Assembly (NCBI GenBank): GCA_022794615.1
Contig: JAAWFD010000003.1
Span: 1-46,939 of the forward strand
Source: Clostridia bacterium
Lineage (GTDB): Bacteria > Bacillota > Clostridia > TANB77 > CAG-508
Direction of reading: 5' to 3'
DNA: 46,939 bases
Position 1 is the first letter of the stretch. Each line of letters opens with the position of its first letter. Of this stretch, positions 1 through 8,252 are shown in pieces. A program made the position numbers and the translations under genes. The notes below the pieces were generated by a model, which saw nothing but the letters and a program-made list of their open reading frames with translations, did not search any database and was not told the origin of the DNA.

Positions 1-14
1 TTTGAAAGTAGAGA

Positions 15-124
15 TGGAATTATGTATTAAAAAAATAAAATTATATTCCAACAAATTTTCTAGGTAACGGTGATTACCGTCGCCTGCGAAATTAGCTGTT
101 TTTAAAAAATATAATATATTCTAT
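15..124 (+). repeat. Dispersed hairpin repeat, copy 1
   Basis: The core at 60-88 can fold into a stem with a GATT loop flanked by ACGGT and ACCGT. AT-rich arms extend on both sides, and the right arm (91-124) closely matches that of copy 3. The other copies are at about 22720-22811 (inverted) and 33458-33546. Some stem positions differ between copies but keep pairing through G-U pairs, which suggests selection on RNA or DNA structure. The outer limits are approximate for this copy. Confidence 0.7.
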
Positions 125-249
125 AACCCTTTACATTATAACAAATAAATTTTTTTAAGATAAAAGGTAAAAGTTCTGCAAACAAATACTTTAAATAAAA
201 AAAAAAACAAAACTTATATAGAAATTATAAAGAAACTTTAGACAAAATC

Positions 250-297
250 TTGCGTTTTGCGACAATATGTAATAAAATAGAAAAAGCAATTTGTCCC
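250..297 (+). promoter_or_regulatory. Candidate spoIIE promoter with 0A-box-like sites
   Basis: TTGCGT (250-255) and TAAAAT (273-278) are spaced by 17 nt and resemble a sigma-A promoter. TTGCGACA (257-264) is the reverse of TGTCGCAA, one base from the Spo0A box TGTCGAA. A second weak match, TTTGTCCCAA, lies near 290-299. Spo0A control of spoIIE is known in Bacillus and is only inferred here. Confidence 0.35.
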
Positions 298-430
298 AAA
301 AAAAGGAAGACAGATTGTTTATATCACAAAATGTAAAAAACTTTTTTTGAAAGTAACCATAAAAAGACAAAAAAATCAAAAAACACATAATAAAATATTA
401 CCAAAAAGAAAGTTTGTAGAGGTGGTAAGG

Positions 431-2935
431 ATGTTTCAAAATGTACAATATGAAGAAGTTGGACAAGAAGACAATAACAAAATGGAAGATATAAAAAATT
501 TATTAAAAAATATATTCACTAAAAAAAATATATTAATATATGTAATAACACTTTTAGTATCAATGATAGGATTAGGAGGAGAAGTATCTCCATTCAGTAT
601 AGCATTAGTAGGAGCTAGCTTTGCAGCTGGAATACCAGCATTTGGAATAATAATAATATCAATAATAGGAAATATTATAGGATTTGGTGCATCAGGAGGG
701 CTAAACTACATATTAACATTACTAATGTTAATGATAACATTTGCAATAAAAAGACCAATATATAATGAAGAAAACAAAAATGAAAAAATCAAGTTAAGCA
801 AAAGGTTATTTATATGTGTATTAACTGTAATGATATTTAGATATGTAATCACATCATTTACAATATACAATTTATTAGCAAACATAACGAATGCAATAAT
901 AGTAGTAATATTTTACAAAATATTCACAAATTCATTAAAAGTATTAGAAGAGATAAATGAAAAAAAAGCATTTTCACTAGAAGAAGTAATGGGAGCAAGC
1001 CTAGTATTAGCAGTAGCAATATCAGCATTAGGGGGAATAGAAATATTTGGGCTATCATTAAGAAATATATTAAGCATATTAATTGTATTAATATTAGGAT
1101 GGAAGAATGGAGTATTGATAGGAACAACATCAGGAGTAACAATAGGAGCAGTATTAGGAGTTATAGCACAATATGAGCCAAGTATAGTAGCATTATATGC
1201 AATATCAGGAATGTTATCAGGATTACTAAACAGATTTGGAAAAATAGGAGTAATATTAGGATTTGTAATAGGCAATGGAATATTAGCATACATATCAAAC
1301 GGAACAACATTAGATGCACAAATACTAAAAGAGATATTAGTTGCAGCAGTAGGGCTAATAGTAGTGCCATCAAATATAAATATAAGTATAGAAGAATTTA
1401 TGGCAAGTTCAAAGCTATTACCAGCATATTCGAACAAAGCACTAGTAACAGGGCAATCAACTTTGGACAGGCTAAATGTGGTATCAGAAACTATTGGAGA
1501 TATAGCAAGAACATATGATAATGAGGAAGAAACAGATTACATAGACAGTAACATAAACAACAATGACTACAACAAAGACTTAGAAGAATTAATACAAGAA
1601 AAAACGATAGAAGACAAAAATAGAGACCTGTTCATATCAGAATTATTAAACGAATTAGATGATATAAAAGACAACATGTTATATGACGACTTAAGTAAAG
1701 TACCAAACAAAATAGTAAATGAATTATATTTAATACTTACTGAACAACAACAAGTAACCAGACAAGACCTATTAAAAACTTTTGCCAAATTTAACAGTTA
1801 TATAATAGGATTTGAGGATGAAAATGTAAGTAAATATTTAGAAGACAATATTACACAAGTTATAAATAAGGTAAATTCAGCATATCGAGTAAGCAAAACA
1901 AACTTTATATGCCAAGAAAAAATAAAAGAAAACAAAAAAAGCATGCAATCACAACTAGGGCAAATATCAAAAGCAATATCAAACATAGCGACACAAATAC
2001 AAGAAGAAGTAGAAGAAAAAGAAGAATACACAGTAGAAAGAGAAAAAATATTAATGCTATTAAAACAAAAAGACATAAAAATAGAAGAGCTATGGATAAG
2101 AAGAAAAAAAGGTGACAGATACTTTATAGATATGTATTTAAACATATTAAATCAAGGAATAATTAATAACGATATAGAAAAGATAGAAAGAATATTAACA
2201 GAAGTATTAAATGACAAAATAAAATTAAATGAAAAAACATCTAAAATAACAAAAGAAAAGAGTTTATTAGCTTTTATGTCAGCGGACAAGTATGAAATGA
2301 ATATTGGAATAACAGGAGATATAAAGAACAAAAGCACAGTATCAGGAGATTCAATATTAAATATAAGACTAAATGATGGAAAAAATTTAATAGCCATAAG
2401 TGATGGAATGGGTTCAGGACCAGAAGCAAGAAAAAGTAGTCAAATAGCAATAAAAATGTTAGAAAGACTATTAGCATCTGGATTTAACCAAAATATATCA
2501 ATAGAATTAATAAACAAAGTAGTATTAAATAATTCAGAAGAAATATTTGCAACATTAGATATTGCAATAGTAGATTTATATAAAGGAAATATAGAATTTA
2601 TAAAAAATGGAGCATGTCCAACTTATATAAAAAATGATAATAAGGTACAAATAATTAAAACTTTAACATTGCCAACAGGAGCACTAGAAGAAATAAAATT
2701 GACTACATATGATAAAGATTTAGCAAATGGAGATATAATAGTAATGTGTAGTGATGGTATAATAGACTCAAATATAGAATACAAAAAGAAGGAATTATGG
2801 TTAAAGTATTTATTAGAAGATATGGAAACACAAAATGCACAAAAAATGGCTGATATAATACTAAAAGAGGCTATAGATAATAACTATGGAATAAATAAAG
2901 ACGATATGAGTGTTATAGTATTAAGAGTAAAATAA
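431..2935 (+). CDS. spoIIE: Stage II sporulation protein E (SpoIIE phosphatase)
   Basis: This is an 834-residue membrane-bound PP2C-type serine phosphatase. In the SpoIIE family it dephosphorylates the anti-anti-sigma factor SpoIIAA, releasing sigma-F in the forespore. The N-terminal third is a run of about ten hydrophobic segments (residues ~20-330). A charged, helical central region follows. The C-terminal PP2C domain (about 610-834) shows the family motifs AISDGMGSGPEA, ATLDIAIVDL, MCSDGI and KDDMSVIVL. I place the start at 431 because AGAGGTGG lies just upstream; an in-frame ATG at 347 has no ribosome site. A clear terminator follows at 2956. It appears to be transcribed alone. Confidence 0.95.
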   Translation: MFQNVQYEEVGQEDNNKMEDIKNLLKNIFTKKNILIYVITLLVSMIGLGGEVSPFSIALVGASFAAGIPAFGIIIISIIGNIIGFGASGGLNYILTLLMLMITFAIKRPIYNEENKNEKIKLSKRLFICVLTVMIFRYVITSFTIYNLLANITNAIIVVIFYKIFTNSLKVLEEINEKKAFSLEEVMGASLVLAVAISALGGIEIFGLSLRNILSILIVLILGWKNGVLIGTTSGVTIGAVLGVIAQYEPSIVALYAISGMLSGLLNRFGKIGVILGFVIGNGILAYISNGTTLDAQILKEILVAAVGLIVVPSNINISIEEFMASSKLLPAYSNKALVTGQSTLDRLNVVSETIGDIARTYDNEEETDYIDSNINNNDYNKDLEELIQEKTIEDKNRDLFISELLNELDDIKDNMLYDDLSKVPNKIVNELYLILTEQQQVTRQDLLKTFAKFNSYIIGFEDENVSKYLEDNITQVINKVNSAYRVSKTNFICQEKIKENKKSMQSQLGQISKAISNIATQIQEEVEEKEEYTVEREKILMLLKQKDIKIEELWIRRKKGDRYFIDMYLNILNQGIINNDIEKIERILTEVLNDKIKLNEKTSKITKEKSLLAFMSADKYEMNIGITGDIKNKSTVSGDSILNIRLNDGKNLIAISDGMGSGPEARKSSQIAIKMLERLLASGFNQNISIELINKVVLNNSEEIFATLDIAIVDLYKGNIEFIKNGACPTYIKNDNKVQIIKTLTLPTGALEEIKLTTYDKDLANGDIIVMCSDGIIDSNIEYKKKELWLKYLLEDMETQNAQKMADIILKEAIDNNYGINKDDMSVIVLRVK

Positions 2936-2955
2936 AAATCCAAAATATGACAAAA

Positions 2956-2981
2956 TCCCCTTGTAATTAAGGGGACTTTTT
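2956..2981 (+). terminator. Terminator of spoIIE
   Basis: The stem TCCCCTT/AAGGGGA (2956-2962 with 2969-2975) is followed by C and five T residues. It lies 20 nt after the spoIIE stop codon. Confidence 0.9.
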
Positions 2982-2990
2982 GATATATTA

Positions 2991-3075
2991 TATATTAGTA
3001 AAGTCATGTTGACTTTACTAATATATACACATTACACACAAATTTATTGAAAAATCAAAGATTTTTCAGATTTGT
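2991..3075 (+). other. Two leader hairpins upstream of WG-repeat gene
   Basis: A perfect 16-bp inverted repeat occupies 2991-3006 and 3010-3025 with the 3-nt loop TGT. A second hairpin pairs TGAAAAATC (3048-3056) with GATTTTTCA (3060-3068), extended by ACAAAT (3038-3043) with ATTTGT (3070-3075). Neither has a T-run, so they are not simple terminators. They lie in the presumed 5' leader of the gene at 3137. Confidence 0.6.
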
Positions 3076-3092
3076 TCTAGGCTAAAATAGTA

Positions 3093-3136
3093 AAAGGAGG
3101 AAATGTTAGCAAAAAAGCTAACATAAACTAGAAACT
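3093..3136 (+). promoter_or_regulatory. SD, hairpin and 7-codon ORF before the WG-repeat start
   Basis: The strong site AAAGGAGG (3093-3100) lies 36 nt before the ATG at 3137. Between them TGTTAGC (3104-3110) pairs with GCTAACA (3117-3123), which would draw the site closer to the ATG. The same stretch also reads as a 7-codon ORF, MLAKKLT, with its stop at 3124-3126. Coupled translation is therefore an alternative to hairpin bridging. Confidence 0.6.
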
Positions 3137-4669
3137 ATGAGAAATGAAAGAGCAAAGGGAAATAGATATTCTCAAGAAAATAAATTAAATTACTCAAAAG
3201 TATTAGCAGTAATAATAGCAATAATAGTAGTAGCAGTATTTGTAATGGCGTTAGTACAATTATTAGGCATGGACATAATACCAAAAAATGGAAACGAATA
3301 CTATGCATTATATGAACAAGAAAAATGGGGAGTAATAGATAATAAAGGAAATATAGTAATTGCGCCATCATATGCAGAAATGATAATAATACCAGATAGT
3401 ACTAAAGACATATTCATTTGTACATATGAAATAAACAATACAACAGGAGAATATAAAAGCAAGGTATTAAATAAGAAAAACAAAGAAATATTTACAGAAT
3501 ACGAACAAGTAGAAGCATTAGAAAATTATGATAAAGGACAAAATATATGGTATGAAAACAATGTGCTAAAAGTAAAACAAAATGGAAAATATGGACTAAT
3601 AGACTATAAAGGAAACAACATTTTAGAATGTGAGTACGATAAAATATATACTCTAAAGGGTGTAAAAGAAAGTCTTATAATAGAAAAAGATGGAAAATTA
3701 GGATTAGTAGATGATACAGGGAGAAAAATAATAAACACAGAGTACAAAAATATATTAGCAATCGGAGCAAAAAAAGATGAAGGATATATAACAGTAAACG
3801 ACCAAGATAAATATGGAGTAATAAGCTACACAACAGAAGAAATATTACCAAACAATTATGAATATATAGAATCAATATATGGAAAAGACTTATTTGTAAT
3901 AAAAGAAAAAAATCAACAAAAACTAATAAACTCAAAAGGAGAGGCAATATTAGACAATGGATATAATAAAATAGAAGCAATATTAGTAAACAATGAAACA
4001 CCAGGGATAATATTTGAAAGAGACCAAAAATATGGAGTAATGGGAACAGACAAAACTATATTAATAAAACCACAATATGATAGTTTAAAGGAATTAGATA
4101 ATGGAAAATTCGTAGCAGAACAAGGCAATAAAAAAGGTATAATAGACATAAAAAACACAGAAGAATTACCATTTAGTTATACAACAATAAATTATAACAA
4201 AAAAGCAGATTTATACATAGCAGAAGATACAAAAAACAACACATCAATAATAGATGAAAAATTTAATGTAAAGCTAATAGGAATATTATCAGAATTCAAT
4301 GAAGAAAATGAATACATAAGAATGAGGATAGGAACAGAATATCAATATTACAATTTTAGATGTGAAGAAAAAAGTAATACAGAAGTACTAAAAGGAAACA
4401 CTCTATTTTTAAAACAAGAAAACGGAAAATATGGATATGTAAATAAAAAAGGAGAAACTGTAGTAGACAATATATATGATGATGCAACAGAACAAAATAG
4501 ATTTGGATATGTAGCAGTAAAGAAAAATGGATTATGGGGATCATTAGATAGAGAAGGAAAAGAAGTAGTAGCACCAAAATATAAACTAACAAATAATATA
4601 ATAATAAACTTTATAGGAAAATGGCATTTAGGAGAAGACTTAAATATGCAATATTATTGTGAAAAATGA
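3137..4669 (+). CDS. WG-repeat membrane-anchored protein
   Basis: The protein has 510 residues. Residues ~20-45 form one hydrophobic segment, so it is probably anchored with the rest outside the cell. The remainder is at least eight degenerate WG repeats of about 40-60 residues, seen as WGVIDNKGN, YGLIDYKGN, LGLVDDTGR, YGVISY, YGVMG, KGIIDI, YGYVNKKGE and WGSLDREGK. WG-repeat proteins are common in Clostridia; their role is mostly unknown, and a beta-rich binding surface is assumed. The start is set by the first ATG in a frame that opens only at 3122. It is followed closely by the gene at 4758, so the two may share a transcript. Confidence 0.85.
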   Translation: MRNERAKGNRYSQENKLNYSKVLAVIIAIIVVAVFVMALVQLLGMDIIPKNGNEYYALYEQEKWGVIDNKGNIVIAPSYAEMIIIPDSTKDIFICTYEINNTTGEYKSKVLNKKNKEIFTEYEQVEALENYDKGQNIWYENNVLKVKQNGKYGLIDYKGNNILECEYDKIYTLKGVKESLIIEKDGKLGLVDDTGRKIINTEYKNILAIGAKKDEGYITVNDQDKYGVISYTTEEILPNNYEYIESIYGKDLFVIKEKNQQKLINSKGEAILDNGYNKIEAILVNNETPGIIFERDQKYGVMGTDKTILIKPQYDSLKELDNGKFVAEQGNKKGIIDIKNTEELPFSYTTINYNKKADLYIAEDTKNNTSIIDEKFNVKLIGILSEFNEENEYIRMRIGTEYQYYNFRCEEKSNTEVLKGNTLFLKQENGKYGYVNKKGETVVDNIYDDATEQNRFGYVAVKKNGLWGSLDREGKEVVAPKYKLTNNIIINFIGKWHLGEDLNMQYYCEK

Positions 4670-4757
4670 AATGGTAAAAATTTGGAAAAATAAACAAACC
4701 AAAAAATGATATAAACGAAGGCAAATTTTATACCTTGAGAAAGGAATAAATATAGAA

Positions 4758-5987
4758 ATGGAACTAAAGACTAAATTTCAATATACATATTTTATACACT
4801 CATATAAAATAAAAGAAAACAAATATAATAAATATATACAAAAGCTATTAAAAAATCCAAAATGCACATTAAAGATTTTTGAAAAACATAAAGACATAGG
4901 AATATATAATTATTTTACACCAAAAATTAGAGATTATATGTTCAGCACATTTAATTTTACAAAAACAAAGATGAGGAAATTAGAAGAGTTACCAATAGAA
5001 ACTAAATCTGCAATATTATCAAAAGAACCTTGTATAATGTTCGAATATGACATAGAAAAAGATATACAAGGAAAAGCAGAAACTCCTAGAGGAATATTCT
5101 TCAAAATAAGAAAGATTGAAATAATATGTTTTAATGCAGGAATATGTTTTGTAATCTTAAAAACAGACATAGAAAATAGTGAAAACTTTTCAGATGTTCT
5201 AAACTTTAATTACAAATTTAATAAACTAAATAGTGAAGAGGCACTTGTTGACTATGATAAAATAAGAATTCAGACAGATAGATTTGAAGGAGCATTAACA
5301 TTTAATAGATTCATAGAAGAATTAACAGGAAGTAATTTAATTGAACTAAGAAATATAGACACACAAAAATATTTAACGTTTGCATACACATGTATAGACC
5401 AAAGTTATTGGAGAAATGCACTAGACTTTGAAAAGATAAAATCAGATTATATTAGATATGTAAAAATCTTGCCTAATGATAATAGTGTAGCATATAATGG
5501 TTTTGGAATGACAAAAGTAATAGATAAATGGAATTATGCAAAATTAGGAATGACAAAAGAAGGTGTAACACTATTTGCATCAAGTATAGATTTAAATAAT
5601 TATACAGTACTACCACAAGAATATGAAAATCAATATTTATATACTTATATTTTAATATCATATATGAAAGTAAATTTAAAACTAATAAAAACGGAATTTA
5701 AACAAAGAACAAATATAAAAAGTACTAGAAGAAAATTTTTACAATTTACAAAAGATTTATGGATACAAGAAATAACAAACGATGATATCGGAACGATATA
5801 CTATCAAGATTTAAAAGAAGTGTTAGAATTAGACAGCATGTATTTAAAAGTTAAAAATCAATATGATTTATTCTACAAAGAATTAAATGTGGAAAAAAAT
5901 GTTAAAACAAATATCATAATAACAACTGTACTAGTAATGTCTTTAATATTAAACATACTTAGTTATATTGCAATGATAAAGGGATAG
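4758..5987 (+). CDS. Unrecognised protein with C-terminal membrane anchor
   Basis: This 409-residue protein matches no family I recognise. It is mostly hydrophilic and mixed alpha/beta. One strongly hydrophobic segment (about 384-408) sits at the extreme C-terminus, preceded by a charged, probably helical stretch (about 335-380). That arrangement suggests a cytoplasmic body with a tail anchor. The helix-then-membrane ending loosely recalls CorA-type transporters, but no GMN motif is present. Ribosome site AGAAAGGAA is at 4738-4746. CCTT (4733-4736) could pair with AAGG in that site around a GAGA loop, a weak hint of translational control. Confidence 0.6.
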   Translation: MELKTKFQYTYFIHSYKIKENKYNKYIQKLLKNPKCTLKIFEKHKDIGIYNYFTPKIRDYMFSTFNFTKTKMRKLEELPIETKSAILSKEPCIMFEYDIEKDIQGKAETPRGIFFKIRKIEIICFNAGICFVILKTDIENSENFSDVLNFNYKFNKLNSEEALVDYDKIRIQTDRFEGALTFNRFIEELTGSNLIELRNIDTQKYLTFAYTCIDQSYWRNALDFEKIKSDYIRYVKILPNDNSVAYNGFGMTKVIDKWNYAKLGMTKEGVTLFASSIDLNNYTVLPQEYENQYLYTYILISYMKVNLKLIKTEFKQRTNIKSTRRKFLQFTKDLWIQEITNDDIGTIYYQDLKEVLELDSMYLKVKNQYDLFYKELNVEKNVKTNIIITTVLVMSLILNILSYIAMIKG

Positions 5988-6019
5988 AATATAGATTAAA
6001 ACAACAGAAAGGCATAGAA

Positions 6020-6397
6020 ATGAATATAAAATGTGGTGTAGATATCATAGAAATATCTAGAATAAAAGAAAGCATAGAAGAAGACAAAGAAGAAAGATTT
6101 AAAAACAGAGTATTCACACCAAAAGAGATAGAATACTGTGAAAGCAAGAAAAAACAAAAATATCAACATTACGCAGCAAGATTTGCGGTGAAAGAAGCAA
6201 CATTTAAAGCACTATCAGAAAATATACCAGACAAATATGGAATAGAATGGAAGAATATAGAAACAATAAATGATGAAAAAGGAAGACCACAAATTATTTT
6301 AACAGGAATAGACATTAAAAATATAGAAAGCATAGATTTAAGCATATCACATTGTAAAGAATATGCAATAGCAAATGTAGTTGTTTTATACAAATAG
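6020..6397 (+). CDS. acpS: Holo-[acyl-carrier-protein] synthase
   Basis: At 125 residues this is the usual length for AcpS. The enzyme moves the 4'-phosphopantetheine arm of coenzyme A onto a serine of acyl carrier protein, making it active for fatty acid synthesis. Family signatures are present: the N-terminal GVDIIEI with the metal-binding Asp, then ARFAVKEATFKAL with the catalytic Glu, and SISHCKEYAIA near the C-terminus. Ribosome site GAAAGG lies 7 nt upstream. The following TatD gene starts 40 nt later, so the two probably share a transcript. Confidence 0.95.
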   Translation: MNIKCGVDIIEISRIKESIEEDKEERFKNRVFTPKEIEYCESKKKQKYQHYAARFAVKEATFKALSENIPDKYGIEWKNIETINDEKGRPQIILTGIDIKNIESIDLSISHCKEYAIANVVVLYK

Positions 6398-6436
6398 AAG
6401 GGAGAGTTAGCGAAACTAAGCTAACGAGTGAAAAGA
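6398..6436 (+). promoter_or_regulatory. SD-hairpin-start arrangement before tatD
   Basis: The ribosome site AAGGGAG (6398-6404) is followed at once by GTTAGC (6406-6411) pairing with GCTAAC (6420-6425). The ATG follows at 6437. Looping out the hairpin shortens the 32-nt gap to about 12 nt. The stem is the same hexamer pair seen before the gene at 3137. Confidence 0.6.
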
Positions 6437-7225
6437 ATGGAATTATTTGATTCACATGCACACTATAATGATGAAAAATTTGAAAATGATAGAGAACAAG
6501 TTATCTCATCTGTAAAAGCAGAAGGGATAACTAAATTAATATGCGTAGGATATAATATCAAATCATCAAAAGAAGCAATAAAAATAGCAAATAAATATGA
6601 CTTTATATATTCAGCTTGTGGAATATCTCCAAATGATATTCCACAAACAGAGCAGGAATTGTGGAAAGACATAGAAAAAATAAAGAAAATATTACAAACA
6701 GGAGATAAAAAAATAGTCGCTATAGGAGAAATTGGATTAGATTATTATTGGAATAAGGAAAATGCAGAATTACAAAGAAAGGCATTCCTAGAGCAAATAA
6801 AAGTTGCAAATGATAATGATTTACCAATAGTAATACACACAAGAGAAGCGGTGTCAGACACTATAGACATTTTAAAAAATAAAATAGATGTAAACAATAA
6901 AGGGATATTCCATTGTTGCCCATTAAATAGGGAATTAGTAAAAGAAGCCTTAAAGTTAGGATTCTTCATTTCCCTTGCAGGACCAGTTACATTTAAGAAT
7001 TCAAAAAATGCAAATGAAATAATAGAAATGATACCATTAGACAAGCTTCTAATAGAAACTGATAGTCCATATCTTTCACCAGAGCCATTAAGAGGGAAAA
7101 GAAATGACTCAAGAAATGTAAAATACATAGCACAAAAAATTGCAGAAGTTAAACAAATGAAATTAGAAGACATTGCAAAGATTACTTATGAAAATGCAGA
7201 AAGAATATTCAAAATGAGGAAATAG
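6437..7225 (+). CDS. tatD: TatD family metal-dependent deoxyribonuclease
   Basis: This 262-residue TatD/YcfH-type TIM-barrel hydrolase shows the expected metal-binding residues: DSHAHYND at the N-terminus, GEIGLDYYW near residue 100, VIHTRE, FHCC and ETDSPYLSPEP. Members are 3'-5' DNases involved in DNA repair. An in-frame GTG at 6428 would add three residues. I prefer the ATG at 6437 because the family starts at the metal motif and because of the spacing after the upstream hairpin. It is followed after 55 nt by a uracil-DNA glycosylase gene, which fits a repair-linked transcript. Confidence 0.92.
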   Translation: MELFDSHAHYNDEKFENDREQVISSVKAEGITKLICVGYNIKSSKEAIKIANKYDFIYSACGISPNDIPQTEQELWKDIEKIKKILQTGDKKIVAIGEIGLDYYWNKENAELQRKAFLEQIKVANDNDLPIVIHTREAVSDTIDILKNKIDVNNKGIFHCCPLNRELVKEALKLGFFISLAGPVTFKNSKNANEIIEMIPLDKLLIETDSPYLSPEPLRGKRNDSRNVKYIAQKIAEVKQMKLEDIAKITYENAERIFKMRK

Positions 7226-7280
7226 CTAAATCCGTAACAAAAAAAGAAATGTGAAATATTAAAATAATAGGAGAAATAAT

Positions 7281-7844
7281 ATGTTTGACAATTGGGAAGA
7301 ACTAGAGAATTCATTAAAGGAATGTAAAAGATGCAAATTATGTACAAATAGAACTAACATAGTATTTGGGACTGGAAATAAGCAAGCAAGTATAATGTTT
7401 ATAGGAGAAGGACCAGGAGCAGATGAAGATTTGCAAGGTGAGCCATTTGTTGGCAAGGCAGGTAAGCTCATGAATATGGCATTTGATGCTTTAGCAATAA
7501 ATAGGAAAGAAGTATATATAGCAAATATAGTAAAATGTAGACCACCTGGAAATAGAAATCCTGAGCAAGATGAAGCAACAGCCTGCTTAGACTATTTGCG
7601 AAATCAGGTAATATTAGTAAAACCTAAGATTATAGTATTATTAGGAAGCGTAGCACTTAAAAACATATTAGGACAAGAATATGGGATAACAGCTTCAAGA
7701 GGTAAGTGGATTGAAAAGCGTGGAATTTGGTATATGCCAACTTGGCATCCTGCTGCACTTTTGAGAGATGAAACAAAAAAGATAGACTTCATTAAAGATT
7801 TAAAACTAGTTATAGAAAAATATAAACAAATACTGAATAATTAA
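7281..7844 (+). CDS. Family-4 uracil-DNA glycosylase (Fe-S type)
   Basis: This 187-residue enzyme removes uracil from DNA. Family features are visible: the N-terminal pair CKRC plus C-terminal cysteines in KCRPPGNRNPEQDEATAC, which together ligate a [4Fe-4S] cluster; the uracil-pocket motif GEGPGADEDLQGEPFVGKAGKL; and the catalytic-loop motif TWHPAALLR. The length is typical for family 4. Ribosome site AGGAG stands 8 nt before the ATG. A terminator candidate follows at 7858. Confidence 0.93.
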   Translation: MFDNWEELENSLKECKRCKLCTNRTNIVFGTGNKQASIMFIGEGPGADEDLQGEPFVGKAGKLMNMAFDALAINRKEVYIANIVKCRPPGNRNPEQDEATACLDYLRNQVILVKPKIIVLLGSVALKNILGQEYGITASRGKWIEKRGIWYMPTWHPAALLRDETKKIDFIKDLKLVIEKYKQILNN

Positions 7845-7857
7845 AAAATATATATAA

Positions 7858-7917
7858 AAAACATTTAATTTCCAAAAAATATTGTAATATTGATGTGAAA
7901 CTTAGATGTTTTTTTAT
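7858..7917 (+). terminator. Candidate terminator after uracil-DNA glycosylase
   Basis: AAACATTTAA (7858-7867) pairs with TTAGATGTTT (ending near 7911) with one G-U pair, and TTTC/GAAA extends the stem inward. Seven T residues follow. The loop region is long and contains an AATATT inverted repeat. Confidence 0.55.
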
Positions 7918-8252
7918 TGTTTCAAAAATGTTATAAAAAAGAAAATAATATGTAACAAATAGTGTATAACATGTTCCCGTAATATAAACAAGTAGAGCAA
8001 AAATATATGATAAGTTTAGCGTGTTTACTATAATTAATAAACTTGATAAAATATATATAGGATATATTATATATTAATATGTCTAAGAAGTAATTAAAAA
8101 TAGGGAAAGTTTTTGGAATAGAAAAATATAAAAATAGATAACTTTATTTATGCCATTAGTATGGAAAGTTAAACTATAATCAAATTTAAAACGTTGGTTA
8201 TAGTTTAGGTTTCTATATGGGATGACTTTTCAAGAGGAGGATAGTAATTATT
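7918..8252 (+). promoter_or_regulatory. Long leader of the adhesin gene with 13-bp hairpin
   Basis: This gap of about 335 nt holds no gene. AAACTATAATCAA (8171-8183) pairs with TTGGTTATAGTTT (8194-8206) with one G-U pair and a 10-nt loop. A weak promoter candidate, TTGATA (8043-8048) and TATTAT (8065-8070), lies upstream. AGAGGAGG (8234-8241) serves the ATG at 8253. I compared it with cyclic-di-GMP riboswitch consensus sequences and saw no match. Confidence 0.4.

Noticed and set aside
191..388. A hydrophobic minus-strand ORF upstream of spoIIE
   Set aside because: It is a low-complexity by-product of A/T-rich DNA, has no ribosome site and overlaps the promoter and leader region.
7918..8252. 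Cyclic-di-GMP riboswitch in the adhesin leader
   Set aside because: Apart from a simple hairpin, none of the conserved riboswitch sequence elements could be found.
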